DNA of 64,000 nt from Tyto alba (taxonomy: Eukaryota; Chordata; Aves; Strigiformes; Tytonidae): the NCBI RefSeq assembly GCF_018691265.1, contig NW_024881303.1, positions 13,571,777 to 13,635,776 on the forward strand, in the 5' to 3' direction. A program made the position numbers and the translations under genes. A model generated the notes under the pieces. The model ran no database searches, was not told the origin of the DNA, and saw only the letters and a program-made list of their open reading frames with translations. Of this stretch, positions 1 to 12,985 are shown piece by piece (the stretch's first letter is position 1; the number at the start of each line of letters is the position of its first letter).

Positions 1-3000
1 AGCAACTGACCAATAAACTACCTAGAAAGTAAGTCATTTTTCTAATTTCTTATATATGTGTGTGTTGCTATCTTAAAATCTACATTCATGACTATCTACA
101 ACGAGGCATATTTTGTAAATGAGCTTAAACGCTCTATCAAATTGTAATTATTCATGAATAGTCTCTCTTTATTGTTAATGATATGCATCACACTAATCAA
201 GTTTGATATACTGATTATAAGAATAAAGTTCATCTGAGGTAACAGAGTTTATTCCTTTCTCAGGCATTCAGCCTGGATCTCAGCTGCAAAGTACCTCTCA
301 ACATCTCATTACCAAAATAGCAACCTTCTTAATCCTTTGCTGTGAAGAACAAAGGTTTGATTCAGTCTCTGGAGCAGAAATAGGATCTTATTAATGCACT
401 GGCAACTACAGTGTTGTTATTTTTGTTAGAAAAGGGAGAAACAGGAATTTGCTGATATATGTTAGATTAGGGGCTGTTATTGTTTTGAGATTAGTTGGAT
501 TGTTAGTTGGACCTTTCCAATGGCAGTTGAAAATTTACAAAATATCTTGTAATTTAATATTCTGGATGAATTCGGGAACTACTTCCTGGAAATTCACTTC
601 TATTCTTTGTATCTGTTCTGAAAGAATCACTCAGGGTATCAGTTAAATAGTGTTTTGCTTACTGTGCAAGCAATGGAACCAGGAGGAAAGTTCTGTCGCT
701 CTTGCCTGGAGTGCAGGCCTTCCCGGGTTCAGTCCACTTGCCAACCAGATCTGAGACCCAAGACACCATCGAGGTACCTAATGCCCAGCCTCAGCCAAGT
801 GCCCAGGCTTGAACATGCTATAACTGACATATGAATTCACATTTTGAAGAATTAGAGCTCTGATGATGTTTTATGGAGTCTTTTCTTTCTTTTGAAAGAT
901 TTACTGTCATGTAGTGTTGGGCTGCAGTGGACTGTGGAATTTGGGATCCCTGTGGAGTAGGCTCTCTATGCCTCTGGCAGCTTGTCAGGATAAAGTTGAA
1001 ATTAGGATTGCAGAGAAGAGCCAGAGGAATTCCACTTGATGAATTTAATGTTATTGAGCTTGAGGACCTGGAAAAGGGTGAGGGAAGGATCTGGGTGAGC
1101 TCCCAAATTGGTATGAATGACTGGCATAGAAGGTATCGCTTAGAGCAAAAATAAATGCAGTGTAACTGATCTGTTGAGACCAGCAAACTGTTTCTGGAAA
1201 TGACTGGTGCTTGATAATTCTTAGCGATAGGCAAATGCCATACTCCAAAATACGTGTGGTCCATTGTGCAATTCTGTGTGGGTGTGGATCTTTGCAGGTT
1301 ATTGGCCTATGCCCTCTGGCACAAAATGTGTTTGCGTAAGTCTTAGCATGTAGAACTTTGGGTGTTTATCTTCAAGTGTATGTGAAAGGTTCAGGGTTAA
1401 GCGAGGGAGAACTATCCCAGAAACTGAGGTCAGCAGAAGCATTCTGGATAACTTTTTCAAAGCCTGAGTACTGTTACAGAAAATGAAGACCAGTAAGATG
1501 GCATTTGCAGTGAGCCTGAATTCTCTGCTTCTGTTCCTCATGGTTAGGACAAATCCTGTGTTTGGCCTCCAGGAGATATGACAAAGATATGTCTATTGAT
1601 GGAGTATGTAGGCTGAGACTTGTGGCTTGAATGTGTGGACTTTTATTTGTGAGTTGGAAGAGTTTTCTGAGCTTAGCCTGAGGCAATTCTATTGTATTAA
1701 TTACTATTTTATCCTGATTGTGTATGTCCCCAGAAGGCTTTAAGTATCAAGTTTTGATAAAACAGGAACATTTCAAGTGCCAGGAGGATATTTGGGCCCA
1801 AGCTTTTTCTCTGTTATACCACTGTAAAGCTGGGATATTTGTATTGAATTCTGAGCGACGATGGTAGAGCTAGAGTAGGACTGGATCTGAGAGAGGAAGC
1901 CATGAATGTGCGTGTATGTGCCTTGGGCAGTGAAACAGCTGACTGAAGAAACAGCTCATGTACTGCTCCCATTTCCCCTTGATGATTTCCAGCTGCCCTC
2001 TTATCCCTGACATTAATTAGTTTCAGCTTATGAAAATAAGTGAGAGGCAGTGTGTGCTACCTACCTTATAGTGCTGCCCATAAACAATGTGCTACATACA
2101 ACAAACTGTGATCACAGATATCGTGACATTATAGTTATTAAGCCAGGAGCTGAGGAAAGAGAAAGTTCCTTTGGTGAAGTAGTCATAGGCTAGATGGTTT
2201 CTCAGAGTGTTCAGTAGAGGAAGACATGCTCACATGAAGGAGATCAGTGTGTATTGCACCTGGACCACAAATGAGGGTGTCACAGACTTCATGCTTTGAT
2301 CATTATGGGTCTTTTACTATTGACTGAAGCAGAAGAAAGGAGAGCTAAGTAGGACAGTGAAGGAAGAAAGTAGTATCGCTGTTTCCCCCAACCATCAAGC
2401 ATATATTTGTAGGATATTAACAGTTTTGGGTGTTGTGTTTTTACCTTTCCTGCATATTTTTAAATTAGGGATCCTAGATGTCTTCCTCAGAGAATATGAA
2501 GAATAAGTAGATATAAAATGTATTTGAAGAGCTTGCACACGTAGATTTTCCCACCTCTTAGTATGTTGTCACCACGTGAGACTGAATGAGTGATATTTTT
2601 ATGCTGCTGCAGCAAGACCTGATACTACCTTGTTGCCCAGGTTGGTAGGATAGTATTATCAGAAACTGATTGAAATGAAGAGATGCAGAAGAAAACACAT
2701 TAAGGAAGACATGGAAATCACAATGCCTTAACACCTTTGCTGGTCCCAAAGGCTGGAAAGATTTGCCTGAATTGGATGGGCTGCTACAGGCTCTGAAGCA
2801 AATTGGAAATTACAAACTCAAATTTAAGTCAGTATTAGAGACTTAGTGGACAAGATTATACAAAAGTTGGAATATGTGTGGAGGCTGCAGTCATGATGGA
2901 AGAGTTTCTATGCAAAGGAGAAGGTGTTGACAGGTTAGTGTTGCCCAACTAGAAGTGTTGTATAAACCTGGAGAAGTTATCCCTATGATTTGAAAATATG

Positions 3001-4840
3001 AATAATAAATGAAATACAGATACTAGTGCGGACAGCAATGAATCTGGACAAATATACTACTGAAAAAACAATGTTTGCTTACTAAGATTATTTTGTAAAT
3101 CAGTGGCCTATTAGGGTCCTCAAACAACAAAATTAGATGAAATGTGGTTTAAATGTCAAATAGATTTTTTAGTTTTAGATCATAGAATGTAACCATGATG
3201 AAGTTCTGTTATGACAGGGGGGAACTTTTTTTCTGGATGTGCACGGACAGTGGAGGAGAAAACAGAGAAGAAGGTAGAAAACCTCTTTGGAAAGGTAGGA
3301 GGAACTCTTGGCTTGCATGGATTTTCTCGGTCTTATACTTAACTCCTGATGCAAACTGAGATCAGAAGTGCTGTAGATCTTCAGGCAGATAGTTTCCACT
3401 TAATTTATTACATTAACCTAGCTATCCACTGGGTGGAGATGGCAGACAAACTTTCCATTAGGTGTTTTGCTATAAAAATGATGGGTGGAAAGTAGCCTGA
3501 GATCTAGAAAAGTAACTAAGAGACATGGTGGAACTGCACAGGACCTGGAGGCTGGAGGTGAAAGTGGATAAGATTCAGATGCAAATCAGTTTTTAGTTCT
3601 CACTTGTGCTTTTTACTGTAGAAAGACAGAGCAATAGGATTTGTGTTCGTTGTGGAAAGTTTAGTTCTATCAAAGCAGCTGATGTTTATCTCATGTCTAG
3701 GACTGATACAGCTGTAGGAAATCTCATATGTTGTCAGATTGCCATGACCTTAACCAGAGGGCTTTCACACTGCAATGCTGAATTTAAATCTATCTCATCT
3801 GCTCAGTAATACTTTGTGAGGTGATGGTTTTCCCTGGGGACCTGTCACCTTACAGAATCTGGGAAATTAATTTAGTGAAAAAAGTTTGGTAGAGCATATG
3901 TTGGTTTCATATTTTCATGAGGAGGCGAATCCTGAAGGAACATGTGCCTCGGAGCAGGAGAGCGCTCAGCCTTCTTAGTGGAGCAGGACTCAGTGTGAAG
4001 TTAGGAATGTGTCAACAAGGAAGAGTTTTGGTACACAAAGTAAGGAATAAACATATCAATTCTGAAAACTACCATGCTCTGACAGGCTCTTCAAACTAGT
4101 GAGCAAGGCCAGCCTTTACTGGACTGTGAGAATATTACACAAGATTCATCTTTTATTTCTACTCCTAACTGCTTGAGTCACTGAAGGTATGTCTACTCAG
4201 GGTTTGGCAGGCAGATATGAACTCACTCTGTCCACGCTCCAAGCTGGCTGGGTGAAAGATGGCTCTGAATGGGAAGCTGTGTAGCCATCATTAGCATATG
4301 GTGAAGCCTGAACTAATAAGTCCTGCTGGGAAGCAGAATGTATTAGCTTGGGATCAGCATTACAGGGCTGCAGTTACATGACTTTAGGATTAAAGGTAGT
4401 TTCTATCTGGGCATCTTGGAGCACTTGCAGAGGGAATTGCATCTGTTTGGAAATCTGTCATGAAATCTGCTGTGAATATGTTAGAAGGGTTAGACAGACA
4501 TGATGATTTGGAAAAACGGTGCCCAAAGGCTGCCTGTTCTTTTTAAAAAAACCTTGAGTAAAAATCCAGTGACAAACTCCAGTTTTAACAATCAATCTGC
4601 TTTCAGATGCTTTCTGTCAGGTCTGAGGCTTGATATATGCTAATGTTAGAGGGAAAGACTTAAAACTGTATGTTTGAACAGAAACCCAGCTGTGGGAAGG
4701 ACTGTGCAGCCATGACAAATGAGCACCTTGCAGTAATGTCTGCCTGAATTAAATGTCACTCCCTATACAGTCTGTTACACAAACAACTTGCTCCCTTGTT
4801 TACAATGAATGGAAAGTGCTAATGACAGCTTATTTATCTG
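1..4840. other. Unique AT-rich DNA without a recognised gene
   Basis: No open frame here shows a recognisable domain, and none exceeds about 150 codons. I see no splice-bounded exon that I could defend. The only structured point is a faint tRNA-like box near 724-734, listed separately. The stretch is best read as intergenic or intronic sequence of a bird. Absence of evidence is weak here, because short exons cannot be found by eye without a transcript. Confidence 0.5.
686..745 (+). repeat. Possible tRNA-derived SINE remnant (B-box-like)
   Basis: Around 723-734 the sequence reads CCGGGTTCAGTCC, close to a Pol III B box (GTTCRANTCC) with one mismatch at the position of A58. It follows a short GC-rich run (CTTGCCTGGAGTGCAGG) placed where an anticodon arm would sit in a tRNA-derived SINE. 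No complete cloverleaf, clear A box or tail is visible, so this is not a functional tRNA. It may be a MIR-like or other old SINE head, or chance. Confidence 0.2.
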
Positions 4841-4844
4841 GTGT

Positions 4845-4884
4845 CCCAGACTTCTAGGTCGCTTAGGTACTTTTGAAGATGTTC
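4845..4884 (+). repeat. Ancient amniote dispersed repeat fragment
   Basis: The block containing TAGGTCGCTTAGGTACTTTT resembles a dispersed repeat (CCTAAGT..CTTAGGTGCTTTTGAAAAT) that I know from turtle, crocodile and bird DNA. I cannot name the family with certainty. Only about 40 bases are recognisable and they are diverged. No terminal repeats or flanking duplications are visible. Confidence 0.35.
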
Positions 4885-5322
4885 TCTTCCAAATCACTTT
4901 CTGTAATTCATTTACATGCCTCTAATTTTGAGAAAAAAACCTATTTCTAAACAAAATTCATGTGCATTTAAACAATTATTTTGACTTTAGCCTCAGGAGT
5001 ACATTAGTTGCTATGTTCTTGAAGCAAATTAAAACAATGCATTCTGTAGGATATAAAACTATTTCTAACTGTGGCAGTGTATCACTGCAGTCATTAGATT
5101 AATACCAACTATTATCATCCAGGATGCTCATCTGGTTTTACTGAGCTTTGTTAACAAAATGGAAATGTATGATTAAAGTCATCCTGTCTGTCGCTCTAAA
5201 GTTGTGCCTATGAATGAGTCAGTGTTTTACAAATGGGTGTTGCCAGACGCTGATATTGAATACGGCTCCAGCCGTCAGAGCTCTGGGTCCAGCACTGCAT
5301 TCTTGGAGTCCAGACTGGAACA

Positions 5323-5372
5323 CTGAAATTCCCATTGAAATCTGTGGGAATTTTGCATGGCCAAAGCCCAGC
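5323..5372 (+). repeat. Ancient palindromic repeat, copy 1
   Basis: CCCATTGAAATCTGTGGGAA is an imperfect palindrome followed by TTTTGCATGG. It fits the old amniote motif in which CCCATTGAAGTCAATGGG sits near the centre of a dispersed repeat. It is one of about five related pieces in this window (also near 6081, 8258, 12901 and 54839). The family name is unknown to me and the copy is short and diverged. Confidence 0.4.
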
Positions 5373-5549
5373 TACCTTTATGGCTGGCTGCGGCAGCTTA
5401 GAGAGGGGTGTAGCTCTATACAGTAGGCACGTAATAGCTTGGGGACTCAATATGAATTTCATGCATCTCTTCACTTAGTCACTTGTAACCCAACATGGAA
5501 TTAAGGATACCACATTCCACTTAAGCTTTGTTTGTTTGAGGTCAGTTGA

Positions 5550-6179
5550 GTGCCCTCTGCTGTCTCTGGACCTGACACCTTCTGCTCCACTGGCAAAGTT
5601 GCAGCTGTGGTTTCCATGCTCACTGGGCACAAGAACTATTTGCACAGAGCAAGCCCCAGTGTGTCAGTTGGTTTGCCTGCCCTGCCCACTGCAGTGGCCC
5701 TGGCTGGCTGCATGAAGGGTGGAATGTGCTTTAACCTTTTAGCAGATACATATCTGTTTGCATACCCCAAAGTAAATGGCTCCCAAAGATCTTTAGGTGG
5801 AGTTGCTCACAGGAAGATGTGTCTTATGGGCAAGGTTGACCCAATAGTTAATTTAGCTTGTTTTCTCACATATGAGGTGGGGTTTGTGAATAGTCCTGGC
5901 CTTGGGGAATTTCACATCTGGATTCAAACTCTTTATGGCTACTGTCCCCTAATCTGTGCCATGGGCTGTTCCCAAGTCCTAGTTCTGTACTTTTCCAAGC
6001 TTTGTGTTTCATGTTGTCCCCTCAGGGGCATTTGTAAAAGTGGGAGGGCCAGATTGGTAGTTGTAAGAAAGACAAGTATCATCACTGACGTCAATGCAGT
6101 TCTGCCACTTCACATTTGCAAGGGATCAGGCCCATCTACCAGTGCCACAGTCTGCTGGGGAGGAGGGGAGGCAGCCTGA
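5550..6179 (+). other. 209-codon open frame, probably not a gene
   Basis: This is the longest open frame outside the retroelements. It would start with TTG, not ATG, if read from 5550. The translation has no recognisable domain, is rich in Cys, Gly and Ser, and has no clear signal peptide or organised hydrophobic pattern. Its last part (about 6081-6133) is made of an ancient dispersed repeat, which argues against a conserved protein. No Kozak context, splice signal or promoter supports it. I record it only because of its length. A chance open frame in a locally GC-richer patch is the likeliest explanation. Confidence 0.15.
6081..6133 (+). repeat. Ancient palindromic repeat, copy 2
   Basis: ATCACTGACGTCAATGCAGT leads into TCTGCCACTTCACATTTGCA and then GGGATCAGGCCC. 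This follows the old repeat pattern TGACTTCAATGGAGTT..CCA..TTTACAC..G..GGATCAGGCCC. It is the clearest copy in the window because both the centre and the GGATCAGGCCC arm are kept. It lies inside the 5550-6179 open frame. Confidence 0.45.
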
Positions 6180-6183
6180 GAAG

Positions 6184-8250
6184 TGTTGGGTTTACACTTC
6201 GCCAAGTGACAAACAGAGAGTCTGAGCACAGTAGCCAGACATGTTATGAAACAGGCTGTTGGAGAGACAGTTCTGTGTGGAGGCTTGAGTCTTGATTACT
6301 CCTGGTCATTGTCCTGATATTCCATGGCTTTAAGACAATTTAAAAAAAAAATAAAATGGACTTCTCAGCATAATTGTCTGAGACCCCTTGTGTGGCTTCT
6401 GGGTGGTCTCATGTGGCACAGGAGGCCAGTTGTGGGCATAGCTGCTTTTGTGCAGTTGGGTAAGGCTGTAGTGGAAGAGCCAAGGCTGGTTTGTCTGTGT
6501 TAATAAATGTATGGGCTACACATAAGTTTGAAGTCATTTAAAGCTTCCAAATCCTTTACCCAACACAGGATGTTTTAAACATTTTTGAAAACATGAATTT
6601 AAGGGAATGATCCTGAATTGAGATGCAGGGAGACTGAAAGCTCTGAGTAAAGCAGAAGAGAGCCAGGGTTTTCTTGGGTGCAAAAGGGAGTAGAGGAGGG
6701 GGAAAAGGCCACTTAGTAATAACACACCCTTTCAGAGATCCACTAGTGCTGTTCCCAGAACTCTGCCTGTTCGGCACATTTCTTCTCCTGTGCTTTTGCT
6801 CATCTGAAGAGTCTCTCCAGAAATCAGCAATTGGGAACACATAAGAAGTAATTCTCTTTGCCAGGTAAATGGGAACAATAGTGTAGTGGGAAAGAATGAA
6901 TCACTGCCATTAACAAGAAAACTAGGGTTGCTCTCATCATCAACACAATGCAGTGTCTATTCTCAAATGTCAGGGCTAATAACTCACCATTTACAAATTA
7001 GATTTAACCCCCTCCCACACAAACCCACATAGTCCTTGTTAGCCTTGAAGCTTGGGTCATAGCTGCCTTTCTCTGAGGGCCACCAATAAAACCTTCAAAA
7101 TATATCTTCTCCAGACAATCTGGCTGCTTTCAAGATCGAATACTCCTCCCCTTTTCCCTTTGGATTTTGTTTTAGTTACAGCTACATCACTGAAAAATGT
7201 GGAAATGTCTTTGAAAGCCCATCTAAGGCCCTAATTATCCTTAATGTGAGAGGACCATTATTGTCTACAGATGAAATGAATAATACAACAAGTAAGAAAG
7301 ATTCCAAAGTTTTGGTTACCTTAATAAATTCTTAAATGTGAAGAAACTCACAGATCTTTATCCAATGCAACCAGAAGTTATTAATGCAGGTGGGAGTATC
7401 AAAAGCCTGAGTGTTTCAGCTGGCATCTTACAACATCTTCTGTTGAGATGGTGTTTTTCATGCAGTGTACTGATGGATTGTAACTGTAGCTGCCCAGAAA
7501 AGATGTAACAAGCATGCCAGTTTCCTAGATAACCATCATGTAGGTGTAGAACATGCTAATTTCAGATGCTCATCAGGATATTAATAGCCTCCTTACTTTG
7601 AAAGTAATGGGCTTGTTTGAATTCCTGGTCCTGAAATATAGGAAACATTCAGGATATGTTTTTCAACCAGGATGGCTTTTAAAGTGGAGTTGAAACAGGT
7701 AACTGGAAAAAAGGACGTTGAAACAAATTTGGGATTGTTTAGTAAAGTCCATTTAACAGATTCTGCTTGCCCAGTCCAACACTAGCAGTTTTTTATTAAT
7801 TAAGAAATCATTCTCTCTTTCTCTGCAGATTGAGAATTCTTCAAAGTGGTTTACATGCAGTTCTTAGCACAGCTGCTTGCTGGGGGTGTATGCTCTGTGT
7901 GGGGGATCTATCAGCAGCCTGGCTACCTCTGTCTGATCTTGGGTAAGGCCTGGATAAAAATCAAACGCCAGATTGTTCTGTTTTACCAAATGTGTTGCCT
8001 GGGGCCTGCTAATTAATAGAATGTCTAGGAATGTCATAGATCTATTGAAAAAAAAAAAGCGTCACTTGAAAATTGCTATTGTTTTAATTGAATGTTGTCA
8101 TTTTCACATAGTGACTGATATCTCAGCCTACCAGTCTTTCTGAAAGAGCAAACTGGAACATGGGAAAACAGGCCACTCATAGGGAAACACTGTCTGTTTT
8201 TTAATTATTTTTTAACGTAGGTCTCACAGAGCCATAAATGCTCCCACATG
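6184..8250. other. Unique DNA, nothing recognised
   Basis: Only short open frames occur, each without a domain. There is a short A-run near 6341-6353 and another at 8050-8059. I see no repeat ends, no RNA gene and no convincing exon. Confidence 0.45.
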
Positions 8251-8257
8251 TTGACTG

Positions 8258-8326
8258 GGGGCCTTATCCTGAAATCCAAACTTGTGTTTCATTCTTATGA
8301 GTTATTCCATCAGAAGTCAGTGCCGG
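8258..8326. repeat. Ancient palindromic repeat, copy 3
   Basis: GGGGCCTTATCCTGAAATCC, then ATTCTTATGAGTTATTCCAT and CAGAAGTCAGTGCC, matches the opposite arm of the same old repeat (GGGCC..ATCCTG..ATCC ... TGAGTA.TCCCATTGAAGTCAATG). The order of arms differs from copy 2, as expected for a palindromic element. The strand is not assigned because the element reads alike on both. Confidence 0.4.
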
Positions 8327-8329
8327 AGG

Positions 8330-11300
8330 CCGACTGTAAACAGGGGTTGCAGAATTGGCCTGATTTTGATCTAGCAATAGAGCATAACTCTGGGAACATT
8401 TGCTGGAGATATGGCACTTAGTAACATGGACAGACCAGCTGAAACTCCGAGGTTGTGCATGGTAGTAGGCATGCAGGATTGTCTACCAGTAAGTGTTTGC
8501 AGGATTGGGTGGTAGGTGGTCCTATTTTATTTGCTGTTTTAACAGAAGTCTGGTACTTGTTATGGAGTGAGTTAGTTCCTCTGGGAAAGGTGGGTGTAAC
8601 TTGTCAGGACATGAAGGATAACTAACCTCAGACATTTGGGAAGTTGTGTGTGAGTGTGTGTGTTTTGATGCATATGATTTTGTTATGTAAAATAGTGAGG
8701 CTCACCCCCTTCTCTGCCTGATTGTGCCATCTTGTGGGTTTCTGCACAGTTCTTTTGAAGGAGAAGGATAGATCATATGATGAGGTGAGAAAGAAGATGA
8801 ATGGAAATAGAAACCAGGAGGAATCAGATCTTCAGCTGAGCAGTTATAAGGGCTTCTAGCATTCAAAAATTTTTTTGTCCTCTGTCACTGGACCTATAGG
8901 GGAAAAATGAACATTATTTAGAAGTTACATCTTGATTTTTACAGTATAATTTGGCCATGATTTAATTGTGCATGATGAGGGATATTTGTGCATATACCAC
9001 TGTAAATATTGCTCAAATGCATCCCCATGCTGTCAGAAGAGGCTAAAATCCCTCTTCTTCTTCTTTGTGTAGCTCTTGGATTGGCAGCTGGTTTTCATAT
9101 GATTTGTTTCTATCAGTGCGTTATAGTAAAGGTATGTGCTTTGGGCCATGGGTATAACTTTGAAGGTTTCTTATGTGGAAAACTCCCTCAGCTGGCAAAT
9201 AGATCATTCTGTGCTAGATTTTCTGGGAACCCAGCAAAGATGATGGCATTTTGGAGGTGGGAAGAAGCAAAAGGGAATGAGGGGGAGTATCTTTTTATCT
9301 GTCAAATACAGTTGTAGTATCTCTGCAACACTGTGCTTTAAGTACAGTATGCTGGTCTTGGCTTTTGTGAGAGTTCTGCAAGAGTTATGTGCACTGCACA
9401 GTCTGATTGACAAAGAGGTTTTCTGTCCTCACATGACCTTCTTCTAATTAAAAAAAAAATTCAATAAAAGTTCAGCCACACAGCGAGGGATGAATTTAAA
9501 GACTGCACACCATGTGACAATGGTAAAACTTTCATAATAGCCGTCATATTTGTTGGTTTAAAAATCAACTTCATTGTCATAGTTAATAGTTTGCAGCTGC
9601 TGTAGAACAGAGGCAAATTGCTATGTATGTGTCAGTCTTAAATACAAGTAAGACCCACTGACTAGGACAACTTGGTTAGTTTTTCCTATCTATTGGTAGT
9701 ATTGCTGATCATCATCTCTATGCGATGAGAGGAATTCATTGCCACATTTCAGCACTGCTGAGCTGACTATGTGATCTTGCAAGTAAAACAAACTTGTTTT
9801 CAGTGGCCTGCCAAAGTATACTCCATGACATCCTGTTAAAAAGGCTTTCAGGGTCATCTATAGGTAGGTGTAGTCCCCCTGAAAATCTATGGGATGTCAT
9901 CAGCATTGATTTAACTGATGAAGGTAATTACATGAAAAGTGTTAAAGAATCAGGATTTATCACCTAGTGTGAAGCTCAGGAGTAAAAGAGACCTTGTTGG
10001 AAGATCATCAGGTAAGTTCTCTGCCAGCTTATGAAAAGTATTTGTAATTTGGACCAAGTTGATATCAGATGGAAATGGAAGTAGGTGGAAAAATCCCTCC
10101 CCGTTGTGCTGGTGATGTGCAGAAAGTGTGTAAGGTCAGAATGGTCCAGTGGCCAAAGTGCAGCAGCAGGCTGAGGGCAAGCAGAGGAATATGTGAAGTG
10201 CCTGCTGATTATCCTGCACTGGGGCCATCTGAGAAAGTCTCCCTAAGGTATTGGGAATTGCATCAATGCAGGGAATTATGTCTAAAGGGGTGTGTTGTGC
10301 CTTTAGGCTGAGCAACTATAGTATTATTCAGATTTAGGCAGATTCTACTTTACTTTTCCTCCTCTCTACTGTATTCTGTTAGAGCAGAACTGAGCTTAAA
10401 CCGTGGACGTAAAGCTTCAGACTAAAATATGGGGGGTATCCTTTCTGAGCTGTCTCAGAAGGGATGTGGTTATTTAAAGCAGAGCATCCCTTGGTGTTTT
10501 AGGCATCTGTCTCTGTGTGAAGAAGTCAGTGAGTTCAACGTGTGCAGGTCAAGCTCTCCAGGATGCTGTGTTCTCATTGCCGAAGCTCAGTTTTTCCCTC
10601 AAGAAAGCAAAGAGTAGAGTAGTAAGAAAGTTTAATGACTGGGCTTACAAGAAGGCAGTGCTTTTAATGCTGAAGTTGAAGTCTCAGAGCCCAAAGGGTG
10701 GGAAAAATTCCCCAGGGAAGAGACAGACCACACAGTCCTGCACTAGATTACTGTCAGTGCTACTTCACTTATTTGAGTGAGGTTTCTGATGTGTTTCCTG
10801 GGACAGAACCTGACCCTCAGGTCTCATTTACAATTCAGAGAACTTCAGTTTGGCATTTTTGTGCACATTGTGTAATCTCAATAATTTCAACTCTTGTTAT
10901 CCCTTCAGGCTTGGTTAATTTGTCAATGTGCTAGTTTGTTTTATTCAAACAGAGACCATGACTAGCACTGAAGTCTAAAGTAAATACATGGAATCCCTCT
11001 TTAATGTGTGCTTTCTTTTTCCCTGGCCTTTTGTCTTTCCTTGTTTGTGGAGGTTGCTTTGTTTTACAAATAACTGGAAGTGTATACCAGAAGATAAGTG
11101 GAACCTTCATAACACCCTGCTCAGCTTGTAGAGGGCTCTAGAGCAGTGGCTCCATGACATCCTGAAATGCTTAAAGAATAGGTACCTCCCCCCATTCCTT
11201 AACTGTATTCCCCATCCTCTTGATGGAGTTTCCTAGCCCTGAGGAAGGAGGGACATCTGGACTGAGCCCAGGTAATTTGTCAGGCAGTTCACAATTACAT

Positions 11301-12895
11301 CACATGTCCTTTCCTCAGCAAGAGTGAAGAGGGAAGGGAGATATACTCCTCCTGCTAGAAAAGATGGGACAGATGTCTGGAAGATAGCAGCTGTAAATAT
11401 GTTGGAACTATTCCCTTTGTATTAGAGCTGCCTGTCTTTTTCTGCCTGTTGGGATAGAGCAGGTTTTTGACTAATAGTTTACTGTCTCTGACATCCTTGA
11501 CTGTTTTCTGAAGATTGTTAACAACCAGCCATGTTTTTTTTTCCCCACACTGGAAGTCATTCTTTTCTGAATCAGACCTCTTAATCTAAGCCTACAAGAG
11601 CAGTAGGCCTCTGTGATTAGAGAAAGAGGGTGGACTTTATCTACCTAAATGTAAATGCATCTGAAATATAAAAGTCTGCTGTTATGGTAGTCCCTGAGCA
11701 TCCTTTTATGAGCTGTGGATATGTAGTCAATATAGTCAATGGACTGTAAGTACTGGCGTTACTTATCCTAAAGCAGCTGTGTGAAATGTCAGATGGACTC
11801 TGTCCATAACAGTGTATCTACTGACTAGATGGGAGACTGAGGTGAGATGAATGCCCCACAGATTCTTTGTCTTCTCACAGCGGTGGAGCAGTTTTGCAAA
11901 GGTGATGGTCTGTATTTCAGAGCAGGCACTAAGTCAGTCTGTTGAATATAAATTTTGGTTTTTATCATTGTAGCTTTGTTTGCGACATCACATAATCTAC
12001 TGACATTTTGGAACTCCAGGAGAAAAACAGAATGTTTCCACCAGCAAAGGTCTCCTGGAGTTGTTGAAAGAAGACTGAAACAGTTCTGATTCTTGCACTT
12101 TCTTTTCTTAAGGTATTTTTCCTCCTATCTGTTTTCCAAAGAGAAGTTTGATTTTCATTTCACATTGTCCCACCCCTGCGGCATTTTTGACATTGGCCAG
12201 AATTGAGAAGCCTTGAGTTGGAAAGGTGTCATCAAAACAATAACTAGATATACTTGGAAGAAAGGTTTATTATTTGGCTTGCTGCCACTGAGAGCTGATA
12301 ATTACCAAGCAATTATGACCATGCATAGTTTTTCACTGCATAAAGCTGCCTCTTGGATTTAATATCTGACTGAAAACAAAAGGCAGAAAATTTTTGAGGA
12401 GTTCAGAAAAGGCCAAAAGATGTATAAATATTTCCTCAGGGCATCCTTTGCTACCTTGGACTTCAAGGCCAGGAGTTTGGCTATCATTGCCTCCTTAGAA
12501 AGCATTCTTGGCTCCAGTAGTCTGATCCATCTTTTCACTCTTGGCTTCTCAAATAATCAAATCATAAAAGTAGTTTGGGAAATACATTTTGCATCTGTAA
12601 CTCCTGTGATCTCTGGATGCTTCGGGAGTCAAAACTCCACATGGATTTGCCACAGCTGAGGGCTGTGCGTTTGACTCAAAAATCCTTTTGCACACAAATT
12701 AGAGGGCAACCAGTGCAAACCAATGTGGTTATAATGTATTAACTAAGCAGGAAGCATGGAGATCAGTCTCTGCTGTGTCAGGAAACAATTTGTCTGTGGA
12801 AATGGCATGGCACAGTGCTTGGGAAGACAGTGCTGCGAGCAATGTTTAGTAGGCTGGCTGTTCAAGAAGGTCCTACAGGGGCACTGTCAGTGAAT
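8330..12895. other. Unique DNA, nothing recognised
   Basis: Several frames of 60-100 codons are present on both strands (for example 9009-9317 plus, with a hydrophobic stretch near its start). None shows a recognisable motif and none overlaps conserved-looking splice sites. There is no identifiable mobile element apart from scattered A/T runs (for example 9449-9460). Confidence 0.45.
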
Positions 12896-12900
12896 CAATA

Positions 12901-12985
12901 GGCCTGATTTATCACTGTATTATATTAATTCTACTCCAGGGTGACTCCATTCAAGTCAGTGAATTTATCCTAGGGTAAAATTGAG
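12901..12985. repeat. Ancient palindromic repeat, copy 4
   Basis: GGCCTGATTTATCACTGTAT, then CAGGGTGACTCCATTCAAGT and CAGTGAATTTATCC, retains the central TGACTCCATTnAAGTCAnTG palindrome and the flanking GGCCTGATTTA arm of the family described at 6081. It is heavily diverged. Confidence 0.4.

Noticed and set aside
4186..4202. GGTATGTCTACTCAGGG as the end of a DNA transposon
   Set aside because: It resembles termini of some reptile elements, but I found no matching inverted end or flanking duplication downstream.
5550..6179. Longest non-repeat frame (209 codons) as a host gene
   Set aside because: It starts on TTG, has no domain, and its end is made of an ancient dispersed repeat. Kept only as a noted frame with low confidence.
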